A DNA stretch of 64,000 nucleotides from Diaphorobacter sp. HDW4A (lineage in GTDB: Bacteria; Pseudomonadota; Gammaproteobacteria; Burkholderiales; Burkholderiaceae_C), in the NCBI RefSeq assembly GCF_011305995.1, contig NZ_CP049910.1, positions 2,914,001 to 2,978,000 of the forward strand, in the 5' to 3' direction. Made by a program: the position numbers and the translations under genes. The first letter of the stretch is position 1; every line of letters begins with the position of its first letter. Below are positions 8,497 through 17,690 of the stretch, in pieces. The notes below the pieces were generated by a model. That model saw only the letters and a program-made list of their open reading frames with translations. It had not been told where the DNA came from and did no database searches.

Positions 8497-9613
8497 ATCT
8501 CACCATCACAATTCCCTTATGAGCCTTGCACATCAATTCGTCAGATTAAGTGATCTATCCGAAGAGCTCTGCCAAAATCTAGTCCGACTCTTGGACATTA
8601 CCCTCAAAAATGGCATCACCCCCGTGGTAGCCATTGAGCACAAATGGCGAATAGGACTCGTGTGCTTTGCCGCTCTTTCCAACAGGGACGAACTCTCCAG
8701 CCCTTTGCTGCCAAAAACAAATATCTACCCGGTCGAAGATGTGGAGTGCATCCAGCTAAGCCGCAATGACTATGCAAAATTGCGAGATGATGGAAGTATC
8801 CAGATCAAAGTCTTCGATATTATTCATTTAGGGGGATTTGGCAAAAAAACTTGGGATATACAGACAGCTCATCACAGGCAAAAAGCACATGGCTTAGATC
8901 AGTGGCAAACCGAGTCGTTTGGCAAACCTCTCGCGCCTCCTGTTTTATTCCCTTGCTTTACCGTTATCGACAGCCAGAGTGCTCGATGGGATGACCTCAC
9001 CATTGAAGACTTTCGAAGTCATGCCGGAATTCTTGTTCGACTTGGCAACCTACGTTTGCAACCAACCGATGAAATCAGGCTCCGTGATCTGCTGAGTCAA
9101 CCAGAGGCTCCCAAAGCGGCGACACAAATGCCCGTCACCGGAGATCACATATCTCCTCAGCTAGGTCAATTGCTTCAAGTTTTCAATGAATTGCAAATCT
9201 GGATTGAAGAGATACGACAAGAGAACCCTCCCTTGCGTTCTGATGAGGTCAAGATGTGGCTGCATACACAGCTTGAAGCCAAAAATTCAATTGACTGGAA
9301 AAGTCCGAAACTGCGTGATATCGCAATCAAGCTGATATATCCGCCCCAGGATAGCCAGAGGACCAAAAAGCGCAAGGCCTACAAAGATGGGCTGCCTGTC
9401 GTCTTGGATCAGCTTGTCAAACAGCTGCAGGAAGATCTCTCCCACGTTAGACAATTCAAGACTAGCAGCGACTATGAGAACTGGCTTGTCAAACTACAAA
9501 TCAAGGGATATCCAGCCGCTGGCAAGCTTGGCCAATTAATTACAGAGACCGACGCAAAGTCCATCTCCACTATCATTCGCCTGACGCCGTCTCGGCGAGG
9601 CGGCCGCAGGTAA
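8471..9613 (+). CDS. Hypothetical protein, element cargo
   Basis: 380 residues from the ATG at 8471, which overlaps the integrase stop by 26 bp; an ATG at 8519 is an alternative. I do not recognise a family. The first 200 residues look like a mixed alpha/beta domain (FPCFTVIDSQSARWDDLTIEDF is typical of the texture). A linker comes near residues 210-225. The C-terminal half is charged and helical (EIRQENPPLRSDEVKMWLHT, lysine-rich KKRKAY) and ends in a basic tail RRGGRR. No signal peptide or membrane span is visible. The tight coupling to the integrase suggests it belongs to the element, as regulatory or defence cargo. Confidence 0.6.
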   Translation: MANSLQRPESHHHNSLMSLAHQFVRLSDLSEELCQNLVRLLDITLKNGITPVVAIEHKWRIGLVCFAALSNRDELSSPLLPKTNIYPVEDVECIQLSRNDYAKLRDDGSIQIKVFDIIHLGGFGKKTWDIQTAHHRQKAHGLDQWQTESFGKPLAPPVLFPCFTVIDSQSARWDDLTIEDFRSHAGILVRLGNLRLQPTDEIRLRDLLSQPEAPKAATQMPVTGDHISPQLGQLLQVFNELQIWIEEIRQENPPLRSDEVKMWLHTQLEAKNSIDWKSPKLRDIAIKLIYPPQDSQRTKKRKAYKDGLPVVLDQLVKQLQEDLSHVRQFKTSSDYENWLVKLQIKGYPAAGKLGQLITETDAKSISTIIRLTPSRRGGRR

Positions 9614-10016
9614 AGCCAGGCAGGCATCCCTTCCAGAAATTCCGCTCCTCAATGGCATTTTTCAAGTCATTGATAGGCGCGCTTTAGCCGCATCAACACG
9701 TCCCAACTGACGGCCAGATTGCTTGTTTGGCGCAACTCCTCTTATGCCAAAAACCGTGTTTTGGGGATCAGTTGTAGCCGCTTTTGCGTGGCAACGTAGC
9801 CAAAGTAGCCAGTAGCCCATGGGGTTCGCCACACAAAACCTCCTAGTCTCTGCTTGCTTGTGCCCTTGCTCAAACACAGCAAAAAGTTGCATAGGGTCAA
9901 CGACTTATCGAAGACGCTCTCTCAGCCACAAGGAAAACAAGCAAAACGCGCAATCGACTGGCATTTGGAGCCCCAGCAGCATGACGCCTTGTTCAATTTA
10001 TAGAGAAAGGTTTCTT
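9614..10016. other. Intergenic region upstream of the AlpA gene
   Basis: 403 bp. The alpA frame stays open upstream to 9819, but that part has no domain signal and no good ribosome site. The stretch probably holds the promoter of the alpA-DUF3987 pair. I see nothing else certain. Confidence 0.4.
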
Positions 10017-10277
10017 ATGCACTCCCCCAATCGCACCGAACTTGCGCCCAATGCGGCGTGCCGCTTGAAGGACGTCATGCGCCTCACGGGCCTGAGCCGT
10101 TCCACCATCTACGGTCGTCTCAACAAGACGAGCTCGCAGTACGACCCGACCTTCCCCAAACCCTTCCCACTCTATGGCGGCGCACAACTCCGTGGTGCCA
10201 AGGGCTGGCGTCTGCATGACATCGACGCCTGGCTGAATGCCCAATCCGCAAAGCAGCAAGCTGGCAATGTTCAATAA
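10017..10277 (+). CDS. AlpA family helix-turn-helix regulator
   Basis: 86 residues from ATG 10017, which follows GAGAAAGG at 8-bp spacing. The MerR-like winged HTH is plain: CRLKDVMRLTGLSRSTIYGRL at about residues 15-35, then FPKPFPL and GWRLHDIDAWLNAQ, the signature of AlpA/Cox-type excisionase-regulators. Such proteins activate excision or replication genes of P4-like satellites and islands. Its stop overlaps the start region of the DUF3987 gene, so they are co-transcribed. Confidence 0.88.
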   Translation: MHSPNRTELAPNAACRLKDVMRLTGLSRSTIYGRLNKTSSQYDPTFPKPFPLYGGAQLRGAKGWRLHDIDAWLNAQSAKQQAGNVQ

Positions 10278-11817
10278 CGCACCGTCCGTCACGGACAATT
10301 ACCCCGTGCATCACTTGCCGCCACTCATTTTGGACGCCGTGAACGACGTGCGGCGCCTGACGAAAGCCTCCACTCCGTTGATCGCTGCCTCTGCGCTTTG
10401 CGCTATGGCAACGGCGTGCCAGGGCTTGGCCGATGTAAAACGCCCCGGCCTTCCGGGGCCCACGCCGCTCTCCCTGTACTTTCTGACTCTCGCCGACTCG
10501 GGCGAGCGCAAGACTGCTGCGGACGGATTCTTTTTCGAGCCCATCAGGCGCTTGGAAAAAACCATGCGGCAGCAGTACGCCGAGGGTTCTGTCAATTTCG
10601 AGTCGGATAAAAAAATCTGGCTCGCAAAAATCCGAGGCTTGGAACGACGACTCGGGAAAGAATCCCAGGCGGGCCGTAACACCACCGCCGTGGAAGAAGA
10701 ATTGAGCCAGCTCATGCAAGCTGCACCCATTCTCCCCGCCCGTATGCGCTTCATGCTGTCCGACATCACCCCAGCAGCATTGATCTCAGAATTGCGTCTC
10801 AACCCCTGCACTGCGGTTCTCCATTCGAACGAAGCGGCCGAATTGATCAAAGGCCGCACCCTGAGCGACCTCCCCCGTTTCAACTGTGCCTGGGATGGTC
10901 AGACACTCGACAAGGACCGCAAGGATCAGGCCAACAGCCAATGGGTCGAAGGCGCGCGCTTGAGCACCGGCCTTGCTGTGCAGCCCCATGCTTTGGAATT
11001 CCTCTGCGGCAAGGGCGGCAGCTACGCACGCGAGGTCGGCTATCTTGCTCGTACCCTCGTCGCCTTCCCAAATTCCACGGCCGGTCAACGTTTTGTCGAC
11101 GGGAGTGACAACAACGATTCGCTGCCATCGGGCATTTTGACCTTCCAATCCCAAGTTCATCAGCTTCTTCTGAAAGCCATTGAGCGCCATCACAATGGCG
11201 AGGCCAGGCGTGTTCTGACTTTTGAGCCACATGCAAAGCACCGCTGGGTGGCTTTCTTCAACCAAATCGAGTCCCAACTCAATCCGCTATTCGGTCGCCT
11301 GTCACCCATTAAGGACTTCGCCGCCAAAGCGGCGGAACATGCAGCACGCATGGCCGCCATTTTCGAAATGGCACAAGGCGATGCACAAACCATTTCGGAA
11401 GACTCCGTGCAGCGTGCCCTTGCCATCATCGAATGGTACTTGTGGGAGTTTGATCGCCTGTTTGCGAAGTCCCCCGAGGAAAAGGACATCGAGAAACATG
11501 CCGAGAAAATTCTGGCCTGGATGCGCAGCAGAAGCCCTCTCGCCGGGTTCGGTGCAACGAGAACCTTCACCCGTCGTGAAATCCAACAATCAGGCCCTCG
11601 CCCTCGTGACCCCGAATCGGTCAGCTTGGTATTGCAGTACCTTTTGACTCATGGACATATCCAGTCAGTTTTTGGCAGCGATAAGGGATTTCAATTGAGC
11701 AACACCAGCAAATCCTTGTCTAACTTGGAAAGCGTAAATTACTCAAATAACTTTACTCAGAGCCGCGGCCTGCTCAGCTCTGACACTACTGGCACCTTCA
11801 CACGCTCTCCCATTTAG
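10267..11817 (+). CDS. DUF3987 domain protein (YfjI-like, primase/helicase-associated)
   Basis: 516 residues from ATG 10267 (11-bp overlap with alpA); ATG 10237 is possible and adds ten residues. DUF3987 proteins occur in integrative elements and are thought to act in element replication. The family start YPVHHLPPLILDAVNDV is visible. A Walker-A-like LADSGERKTA lies at about residues 79-88, a coiled stretch at about 100-150, and SNEAAELIKG in the middle domain. The C-terminal 60 residues are low in complexity (Ser/Asn/Thr). It forms an element module with alpA upstream and the HUH protein downstream. Confidence 0.8.
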   Translation: MFNNAPSVTDNYPVHHLPPLILDAVNDVRRLTKASTPLIAASALCAMATACQGLADVKRPGLPGPTPLSLYFLTLADSGERKTAADGFFFEPIRRLEKTMRQQYAEGSVNFESDKKIWLAKIRGLERRLGKESQAGRNTTAVEEELSQLMQAAPILPARMRFMLSDITPAALISELRLNPCTAVLHSNEAAELIKGRTLSDLPRFNCAWDGQTLDKDRKDQANSQWVEGARLSTGLAVQPHALEFLCGKGGSYAREVGYLARTLVAFPNSTAGQRFVDGSDNNDSLPSGILTFQSQVHQLLLKAIERHHNGEARRVLTFEPHAKHRWVAFFNQIESQLNPLFGRLSPIKDFAAKAAEHAARMAAIFEMAQGDAQTISEDSVQRALAIIEWYLWEFDRLFAKSPEEKDIEKHAEKILAWMRSRSPLAGFGATRTFTRREIQQSGPRPRDPESVSLVLQYLLTHGHIQSVFGSDKGFQLSNTSKSLSNLESVNYSNNFTQSRGLLSSDTTGTFTRSPI

Positions 11818-12077
11818 CGATTTAACTTATTCAAGCAATTTAACCAATCAACACATCTAAACCAACAGGAAACCGGTCATTAATCACTCTATTGAATACA
11901 AGGCAAACAGGGAGTGTATATTATTGATATTAATATACTCAAATATATATTAATCAATAGTCAGCATAGACACCTATCAATATACACCTCCTTAGAGTGA
12001 TAAAGCACCATTCAACAAACCAATAACCACATATTAACCAATAATCGCAAACGATACAAGCCGCACCACTATTCAGA
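11818..12077. other. AT-rich intergenic region, possible origin
   Basis: 260 bp, much more AT-rich than the window average, with repeated AATATA/TATTAAT tracts between 11930 and 11990. It lies immediately before a gene for a HUH-type replication protein. AT-rich tracts next to rep genes often hold a promoter or an origin. No clear nick-site hairpin was found, so an origin is only a suggestion. Confidence 0.35.
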
Positions 12078-13124
12078 ATGATCCAAATGCAAGAATCGCA
12101 TACTCATCTTTCAGCTCTCACTCGAGTGAGAACTTGCATGAAAGGGATTCACCATGAAATGAAGAGTACAAAGTGGAAAAAGGCTCTCGCCAAGAAGATC
12201 CTTCAAAAGCAACTGGCTCAACTGTGTGGCTTGATGTCGCCTTATGCCTATGCATCAGTCCTGCGCAAGCTCATCGAGAGCAAGGATCCTTGGCTTTGGC
12301 TGGCAGGTCATTGTTTTATTGGCATTGACCCTTACAACCATGAAGGGCAACTCAATGCGTTGTTTAATGATGATCAACATCCAGACAACTACATTGATCA
12401 GGCTCAATTCCTTGAGAGCCTGGACCAATTGGTGAAATCATCTGCTTTTCAGAAGATCTATAAGAATTATGTTCGCCAGGAACAACAACTGGCGCATTCT
12501 CTACTCGAGTACATCAAAGACTTGAACAAGATTTACTCCAAACTGATGGTCATTCGACTCGACCTCTCCTATGGAGAGATTTATACCACTGACTGGGAGC
12601 CAGAGCGCAGAGTGTTGAATGATTGGGAGTTATTTCATGAATATGCAGCCGATGCGTTCAAGGATAGCTTTATTGGCTACGCAGCCAAGTTTGAGTATGG
12701 CGCTGACAAAGGCATCCATATTCACACGCTTCTGTTCTTTGATGGCTCTGTCGTTCGCCAGGATGTATCGATAGCCAAGCATTTGGGTAAACACTGGAAG
12801 AACACTATTACCCAGGGCGCAGGGATCTACTTCAATGCAAATACATTGAAATACAAGGCGCGTATGAAGCATTGTGCTGTTGGAGTTTTCAAGAGAAGTG
12901 ATGCAAATTTCTTGATAGGAGCCAAAGAGATTGCTAAGTATTTTGCGAAGAAAGATCCCATTGTGCGGCTGGCGGTGCCTGGATTGACACAAACCTTGCG
13001 CAGATCGTCACCAACGCTCCAGCAAAAAGCCATGTTGGAGAAGCGAGGTACCATGCCCCTCCTCGCACAAGTGATTGCGCAAGAAAACGCAGTATGTGGA
13101 GACGAATTTAGCTATACCAGTTAG
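12078..13124 (+). CDS. Inovirus Gp2-like / YagK-YfjJ-like HUH replication protein
   Basis: 348 residues. Motifs of a rolling-circle HUH endonuclease are visible in order: a strand MVIRLDLSYG (about residues 157-166), HIH at residues 214-216 (GIHIHTLLFF), and a catalytic Tyr candidate Y288 in KEIAKYFAKKD. This matches the YagK/YfjJ C-terminal family found in satellites and inovirus-like elements. It would nick one strand and start replication of the element. The N-terminal 150 residues are helical and unassigned. The gene is AT-richer than its flanks. No strong ribosome site is seen before ATG 12078, and the ATG 20 codons in is an alternative. Confidence 0.7.
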   Translation: MIQMQESHTHLSALTRVRTCMKGIHHEMKSTKWKKALAKKILQKQLAQLCGLMSPYAYASVLRKLIESKDPWLWLAGHCFIGIDPYNHEGQLNALFNDDQHPDNYIDQAQFLESLDQLVKSSAFQKIYKNYVRQEQQLAHSLLEYIKDLNKIYSKLMVIRLDLSYGEIYTTDWEPERRVLNDWELFHEYAADAFKDSFIGYAAKFEYGADKGIHIHTLLFFDGSVVRQDVSIAKHLGKHWKNTITQGAGIYFNANTLKYKARMKHCAVGVFKRSDANFLIGAKEIAKYFAKKDPIVRLAVPGLTQTLRRSSPTLQQKAMLEKRGTMPLLAQVIAQENAVCGDEFSYTS

Positions 13125-13278
13125 TAGCGCAATAACGGGGCTTTCTCATTCGGCGAGCCGCCGGATCACAGTAGATGATTTATGCAAATGCCCATTTGAA
13201 TAAATCATTCATTATTGGGATTTCTTAGCAGCCAAGCGATGGACCATATCCGGGAATTCAGCGGGGGTATCTCAACTC

Positions 13279-13677
13279 CTACGCAGCCCAATCTTCTTGC
13301 ACCAAGCGTTCAAAAATGCCAGGATCTTCCTGACCCACCTTTGTGGCGGTAGTGGGCATCTGTAGTGCATTGAGCAGTGACTCGGGCGAGCCATCTAACA
13401 AGGACTTCTGGATCGAGGTTTTTGACCGATAAATACAAAGCTCAGGCAAGGATTCAGGGATATAGTCGCCAAGAAATTCGGCATGATCTTCCAGATCCAT
13501 CCACAGAGCAACTACGTACTGCGGCAGTTGGTTTCGAATGTCTTCAAAATAGGGCCGCAGATTGCGACACCTCTCGCACCAAGCCTCGGCACCAATCAAG
13601 ACCATCAGCACTGCCCCGGGCCGATTGAGGCGTATTGCAATTTCCGAAGCATCATCCCAAGGATCAAGTGCACCCAT
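13279..13677 (-). CDS. Thioredoxin-fold protein at the end of the VgrG island
   Basis: 132 residues. A thioredoxin-like strand VLMVLIGAEAWCERC places a CxxC at residues 34-37. It is followed by a helix, by YVVALWMDLEDH (second strand), and by a cis-Pro-like ESLPELCIY. No signal peptide is visible, so it would act in the cytoplasm. It is 19 bp downstream of the TIGR02270 gene and the last gene of the minus-strand type VI island. It probably serves folding or reduction of island proteins, which is inference. Confidence 0.65.
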   Translation of the reverse strand: MGALDPWDDASEIAIRLNRPGAVLMVLIGAEAWCERCRNLRPYFEDIRNQLPQYVVALWMDLEDHAEFLGDYIPESLPELCIYRSKTSIQKSLLDGSPESLLNALQMPTTATKVGQEDPGIFERLVQEDWAA

Positions 13678-13696
13678 TACAAGGTTCCCTTCTTCA

Positions 13697-15073
13697 TTAT
13701 TTGGCTTCGGAACCAGGTAGAGTCCAGACGCCCATCAGCTGCAACTGACGACGTGCATCAGCCTTTGTATCAAAGACTGATTCCGCTGAAAGGGCTCGCT
13801 TTACTCCGAGACTGGACAAATACTGAGCCGCAATCCAACGCAGCGCTTGCGGCCCTTGTCTGAGTATGTGCCTGCAACCTTCCACCGTTTTCAACCGTGT
13901 CGATAAACCATATGTCGCCACATTTTCCGCAACATTGAATTGCTGTATGGCGGCGACGTCTGGAAGGGCTAGCCCAGGATCGAGATCATCTGTCGGGCAA
14001 TGCGTGGACTCTTCAGAGCGCGCTACAGGTAACGCCAAACCTGATCGCTCGAGATCAATGCCCAGGAGACTTGCCCATGTCCACGCCGCAAGCCGTGCAC
14101 ATTGTGGATTGCTCATCTGCGTCTGAATCCAGTCCAAATACTTGTCATCGGCATGATGCAACAGGAAGGACAACGCTATTCGCGCAGGCAATACTTCCAA
14201 CACGCGCGGCACTTGCTCGTGACCGTTGGGCACATGAACGCCCAGATAACGGACCCAACGCGCAAGTCTGTGCATGGCAAGTGATTTGTATACGCCAGTC
14301 AGGCGATCCACATCGCCGATCTGTGCCCACACGGCTGACCATAGGCAGTGCAACCCTGTTTGGCTTTGTCCCTGCTGAGCCAGCGCTATCGCGGCTTCGA
14401 CACCTGCTGAGCGATCATTGTCCTGAATGAGCTTTTGCACCTTTGTCTCAAAACCCGCCATGCCAGCAGCTCGACAGGCTGCGGCACGCACATGGGCATC
14501 TGCGCCGGCCATAGCCTGTTGCAGAAGCTTTTCCAAATCCTGTCGGGCGAACTGGTGACACAGCACCCGGCTGCGTGCCAGCGCTCGCCAAGCAATCACC
14601 TGCAGAGGGGCTGATTCGTGGGGCTGGATAAACTTGGTGATCCATCCATTGGCTATTTCGGGTCGTATGCGCAACAACGCGGCAACCACACCCCGCAACT
14701 TGCGATGAGGATCGCTTTGCAGAATCGCCAGCACGCTAGACCAGCGTTGTTGTTGGAGTGATCTATCAGACGTACTGAAGGTCAGCATCGCACAGACAAA
14801 CATCTCACCCGCACTTCGCCAGCGATACAAGGCCTTCATGGCCACCTGCCAACCAGATTCTTCGGCCACGACAATGCCGTCCAAGTGAGCCGTCAGTCGC
14901 CCCTCGAAGTGCAATACTCCGTCGATATTGAGTAATGGCGAATGGGTGCTGCGATCGAGTTGAGACCAGTAAAACGCGGCATCGCCAACATGGCGCTCCA
15001 CAATAGGTTCGATTACCCGGCTCTCCTGCGCTTTCGGCACGGTCTCACTACTGACCAGAATGGCACCCGACAT
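13697..15073 (-). CDS. TIGR02270 family protein (type VI-associated, HEAT-like repeats)
   Basis: 458 residues from ATG 15073, which follows GAGAG; the frame runs five codons further to a TTG. The protein is made of helical repeats (RIRPEIANGWITKFIQPHESAPLQVIAWRALAR-type units rich in Ala, Arg and Leu), as in TIGR02270 proteins found beside VgrG, DUF2169 and PAAR-like genes. Their role is not established; a chaperone or adaptor role for effector loading is usually suggested. The upstream gene stops 12 bp before this start. Confidence 0.72.
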   Translation of the reverse strand: MSGAILVSSETVPKAQESRVIEPIVERHVGDAAFYWSQLDRSTHSPLLNIDGVLHFEGRLTAHLDGIVVAEESGWQVAMKALYRWRSAGEMFVCAMLTFSTSDRSLQQQRWSSVLAILQSDPHRKLRGVVAALLRIRPEIANGWITKFIQPHESAPLQVIAWRALARSRVLCHQFARQDLEKLLQQAMAGADAHVRAAACRAAGMAGFETKVQKLIQDNDRSAGVEAAIALAQQGQSQTGLHCLWSAVWAQIGDVDRLTGVYKSLAMHRLARWVRYLGVHVPNGHEQVPRVLEVLPARIALSFLLHHADDKYLDWIQTQMSNPQCARLAAWTWASLLGIDLERSGLALPVARSEESTHCPTDDLDPGLALPDVAAIQQFNVAENVATYGLSTRLKTVEGCRHILRQGPQALRWIAAQYLSSLGVKRALSAESVFDTKADARRQLQLMGVWTLPGSEAK

Positions 15074-15084
15074 ACTGTACTCTC

Positions 15085-16095
15085 TCAACTGTTACGACCG
15101 TACTTTTTGTACAGATCAATCAAGTCAACAAGCGACCTCCATTCCTTGCCATCGTGCATGCTGGCGCCATACATGCCCGCAATTACCAGCACACCATCAC
15201 CTTGGGCCATGTACCCTGTGCTGCTGCGTACGAAATCGGGCAAATCCAGCTTCTGCTCGCCTTTTTCATTGAACGCGCAAATGCCGTAATCGTTCGTGGC
15301 CCATACCTTATCCTGGTACCAGACCATGTCATTGAACCAGTAAGAGGCAATGCCGTCACAAATCTTGGTCCACTTGTCTGCTCGGCCACGAAACACCGTG
15401 CCACCATGGCCAGCAATATAGACAAATCCGTCGCCACCACAGCAGACGTTGTGGATCATCATATTGCTGGGAAATGGAATCTGCTTCCATTCCTTGCCAT
15501 CGTAATGCCAGACATCCCCATCCCCGCCCGCTGCGTATATATCGAATCCGGAAAAACCATCTATTGCACGAAAACCATACCGATTCAGATCTGTTGTGCT
15601 TTTAGACTTTGGAACAGGTAATTTATTCCAGATTGGAACCCAATGATTGGGACCCTCACGCTTGCAGACACTCCGGCTCCACCCAACTCCGTAAACAACG
15701 CCGTCAACAGCCTTTATATCCAATACCCCACCACGTTGCGGGCCCTTCCCATCATCAAACTCAATAGCACTCTCAACATTGTCAAGACCACTACCCATAA
15801 CATAAACCTGTCCCTCACCATCCACGGATACACTGTAGGGCTTAGGATCATTCATGACAGCCACTCGAATTTTCCCAAATCGACTCACCCCAGAGTAGCC
15901 GTACCTCTCATTTTCTGGATTTTTCAGGATGATATTAAAAATCCTTTTTTCGATCCTTTTTTCAGTTGGAGACCCTCCATCCGCAGTAACTTTATACTCC
16001 TTTCGACCTATTAAATAAATAATATCCTTGGCTCGAACGGCGCAACCAACAAAGTGATAATTTCTAAAAAATTTATCAAACGAACTTTTTTCCAT
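15085..16095 (-). CDS. Beta-propeller-like protein, candidate immunity protein
   Basis: 336 residues from ATG 16095 behind AAAGGAAAG. It is built of repeated four-strand units with WHYDGKEWKQI, VFRGRADKWTKI and ASMHDGKEWRSL, the D/G-K-x-W pattern typical of kelch/WD-like propellers. No signal peptide is present. It sits 11 bp after the nuclease effector gene and is similarly AT-rich compared with its neighbours. Immunity genes usually directly follow their effector, so neutralising the GHH nuclease is a reasonable guess. A structural or targeting role is the alternative. Confidence 0.5.
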   Translation of the reverse strand: MEKSSFDKFFRNYHFVGCAVRAKDIIYLIGRKEYKVTADGGSPTEKRIEKRIFNIILKNPENERYGYSGVSRFGKIRVAVMNDPKPYSVSVDGEGQVYVMGSGLDNVESAIEFDDGKGPQRGGVLDIKAVDGVVYGVGWSRSVCKREGPNHWVPIWNKLPVPKSKSTTDLNRYGFRAIDGFSGFDIYAAGGDGDVWHYDGKEWKQIPFPSNMMIHNVCCGGDGFVYIAGHGGTVFRGRADKWTKICDGIASYWFNDMVWYQDKVWATNDYGICAFNEKGEQKLDLPDFVRSSTGYMAQGDGVLVIAGMYGASMHDGKEWRSLVDLIDLYKKYGRNS

Positions 16096-16106
16096 CACAC
16101 TTTCCT

Positions 16107-17276
16107 TTACACTTTAGCTCCACCTTTATCACCATTACCACCTCCGCCACCTTTACCATCATTAGCTTCCAACGGAGAGCAATTTTCAAACTGCTTATAG
16201 AAAGCTTTTAATTGTGCTTTGAGGCATTTTTCACTGCATGCCGATTCAGGAAAAACCATGTGAACTGATTCAACTCCCTCATCGATAGCCTTATCGAGCG
16301 GTATTTTTCCGCCTGGGTATTTCTTCATCAAGGCTTCTAGTGCACCATGCATTAACCCATGCGAGCCATGGCTGTTGTTCACCCCTTCTACGCAAATCGT
16401 AGGTGCACTCTGATGCGATGAATTTGAGCCTTTATCCGTGTACGCAGGGCAGTTCTTAAACATAGCCTCAGGAAGAAGATGGTGCCCTGTCTGGCCTGGA
16501 CAGCATCCTTTCCCCTTCAAAGGGTTGGAGCTTGCACCTAAATGCGTCTCTTTCATAGGAACCAATTGACATCTGCGTGCACGCAAACAGCCATCAAGCC
16601 GTGAAAGCAGTGTCATGATATCGGCCACTGCTTTTTGGGGATTGCTTTCAGCGTCTTTTATTATCTCACCCAATTTTTGCGGCAAGGATTTAATAACGCC
16701 TTTCAATCCTTCCAACTCACCCTTCATTGCCCCCAACACATCTTTCAGTTCAATAGCTGATACTACTGTGTCGACAATATTGTAGGCCGTAGCAATTAAT
16801 TCACCGATTGGCCCACCAAGTGCCCCTAGCCCCCATGCGGCTGCACGCTTGACCGCAGCTTTCTCTGCAGCATCCACAGCTACACCAGCAATGACCTTTT
16901 CCAAAGTTGCGACCATTTCATCCGCATGCCTCTGTACCTCCTGCATGACTTTCCCCGGTGTGAGGCCTTTAATTTCATTCGCTATTTCTGCAATATGGTG
17001 ATCACCATCCTCACCAGGAGAAACTGGCTTAAACCAAAGGCCATCACAATGCTCACCAACCCACTCGGCAACATCACCTTGCTTTTCCAGCTTTTCTTTG
17101 ATCTTATTTAGCTTTTCCACCCCTTTTTTACCCAACAATTTCTCTGCGAAACTGGATTTGTTTTTATCCTTCTTTTTACAATGCTCATCTATTCTCTTCT
17201 TTTCTTTGCTGCAGTTACTCTTTACTGCCGCAGTATCCAGATAAATGAATGCGGCTGTATTTGGAACGGTAGGCAT
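16107..17276 (-). CDS. Type VI effector with C-terminal GHH/HNH-EndoVII nuclease domain
   Basis: 389 residues. The N-terminal 230 residues are helical with Lys-rich coils and a hydrophobic Ala/Gly-rich segment (about 145-175). The C-terminal domain has the GHH signature (residues 264-266, TGHHLLPEAMF). It also has paired cysteines C258/C259 and C276, ICVEGVNNSHGSHGLMH (N300, H303, H306, H310) and C353/C357. This is the layout of Tox-GHH/HNH endonuclease VII toxins. It follows the PAAR-like DUF4150 gene by 22 bp, the usual place of a delivered toxin. It ends in a Gly-rich tail. Likely a DNase delivered into rivals. Confidence 0.75.
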   Translation of the reverse strand: MPTVPNTAAFIYLDTAAVKSNCSKEKKRIDEHCKKKDKNKSSFAEKLLGKKGVEKLNKIKEKLEKQGDVAEWVGEHCDGLWFKPVSPGEDGDHHIAEIANEIKGLTPGKVMQEVQRHADEMVATLEKVIAGVAVDAAEKAAVKRAAAWGLGALGGPIGELIATAYNIVDTVVSAIELKDVLGAMKGELEGLKGVIKSLPQKLGEIIKDAESNPQKAVADIMTLLSRLDGCLRARRCQLVPMKETHLGASSNPLKGKGCCPGQTGHHLLPEAMFKNCPAYTDKGSNSSHQSAPTICVEGVNNSHGSHGLMHGALEALMKKYPGGKIPLDKAIDEGVESVHMVFPESACSEKCLKAQLKAFYKQFENCSPLEANDGKGGGGGNGDKGGAKV

Positions 17277-17298
17277 GCTCCTCCTCCTTCATTCCTGC

Positions 17299-17688
17299 TT
17301 AGGCATGGTTGTGCGTCATGGGATCAGTGTGTCGGTCCACGTTCAGTCCCTCAACCTTCACATCAGGCGACCAGTCCACAAAATAGGCTTTACCGGTAAT
17401 CACGTGTGTGAAGAATCCCTGCCCCACCGTCCAGGTTGCCTCCTCGTTACCAGTGCTGTTTGCCAGATAGGACTGATCTTTTTTGGCTACTGGTGTGCCG
17501 CACACAAAAACCGTGGTCGTGCCGTTTTCGAGACCGCGGGCGTATGCAGTATTCGAATAACTTACTAATATCGGGCCACCACTTGGCGGCGGAGGTGTCC
17601 AGCAAGGATCAGGGGTTGCTGCTCTTGATACTCCATCTGCGGCCTTGGAGCAAAATTCATTGTCGTTGGCATACACGTAGGTTTCCAT
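17299..17688 (-). CDS. DUF4150 PAAR-like tip protein
   Basis: 129 residues. It has the DUF4150 pattern: VYANDNEFCSKAADG start, PDPCWTPPPPSGGPILVSY with the Pro-rich cone segment, NGTTTVFVCGTPVAKKDQSY, a second strand region GKAYFVDWSPDVKVEGLNV, and the C-terminal DPMTHNH motif. PAAR-like proteins cap the VgrG spike and carry toxins. It sits between the thiolase-like gene (2 bp away) and the nuclease effector (22 bp), as in other DUF2169/thiolase/DUF4150 cassettes. Confidence 0.88.
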   Translation of the reverse strand: METYVYANDNEFCSKAADGVSRAATPDPCWTPPPPSGGPILVSYSNTAYARGLENGTTTVFVCGTPVAKKDQSYLANSTGNEEATWTVGQGFFTHVITGKAYFVDWSPDVKVEGLNVDRHTDPMTHNHA

Positions 17689-17690
17689 GG

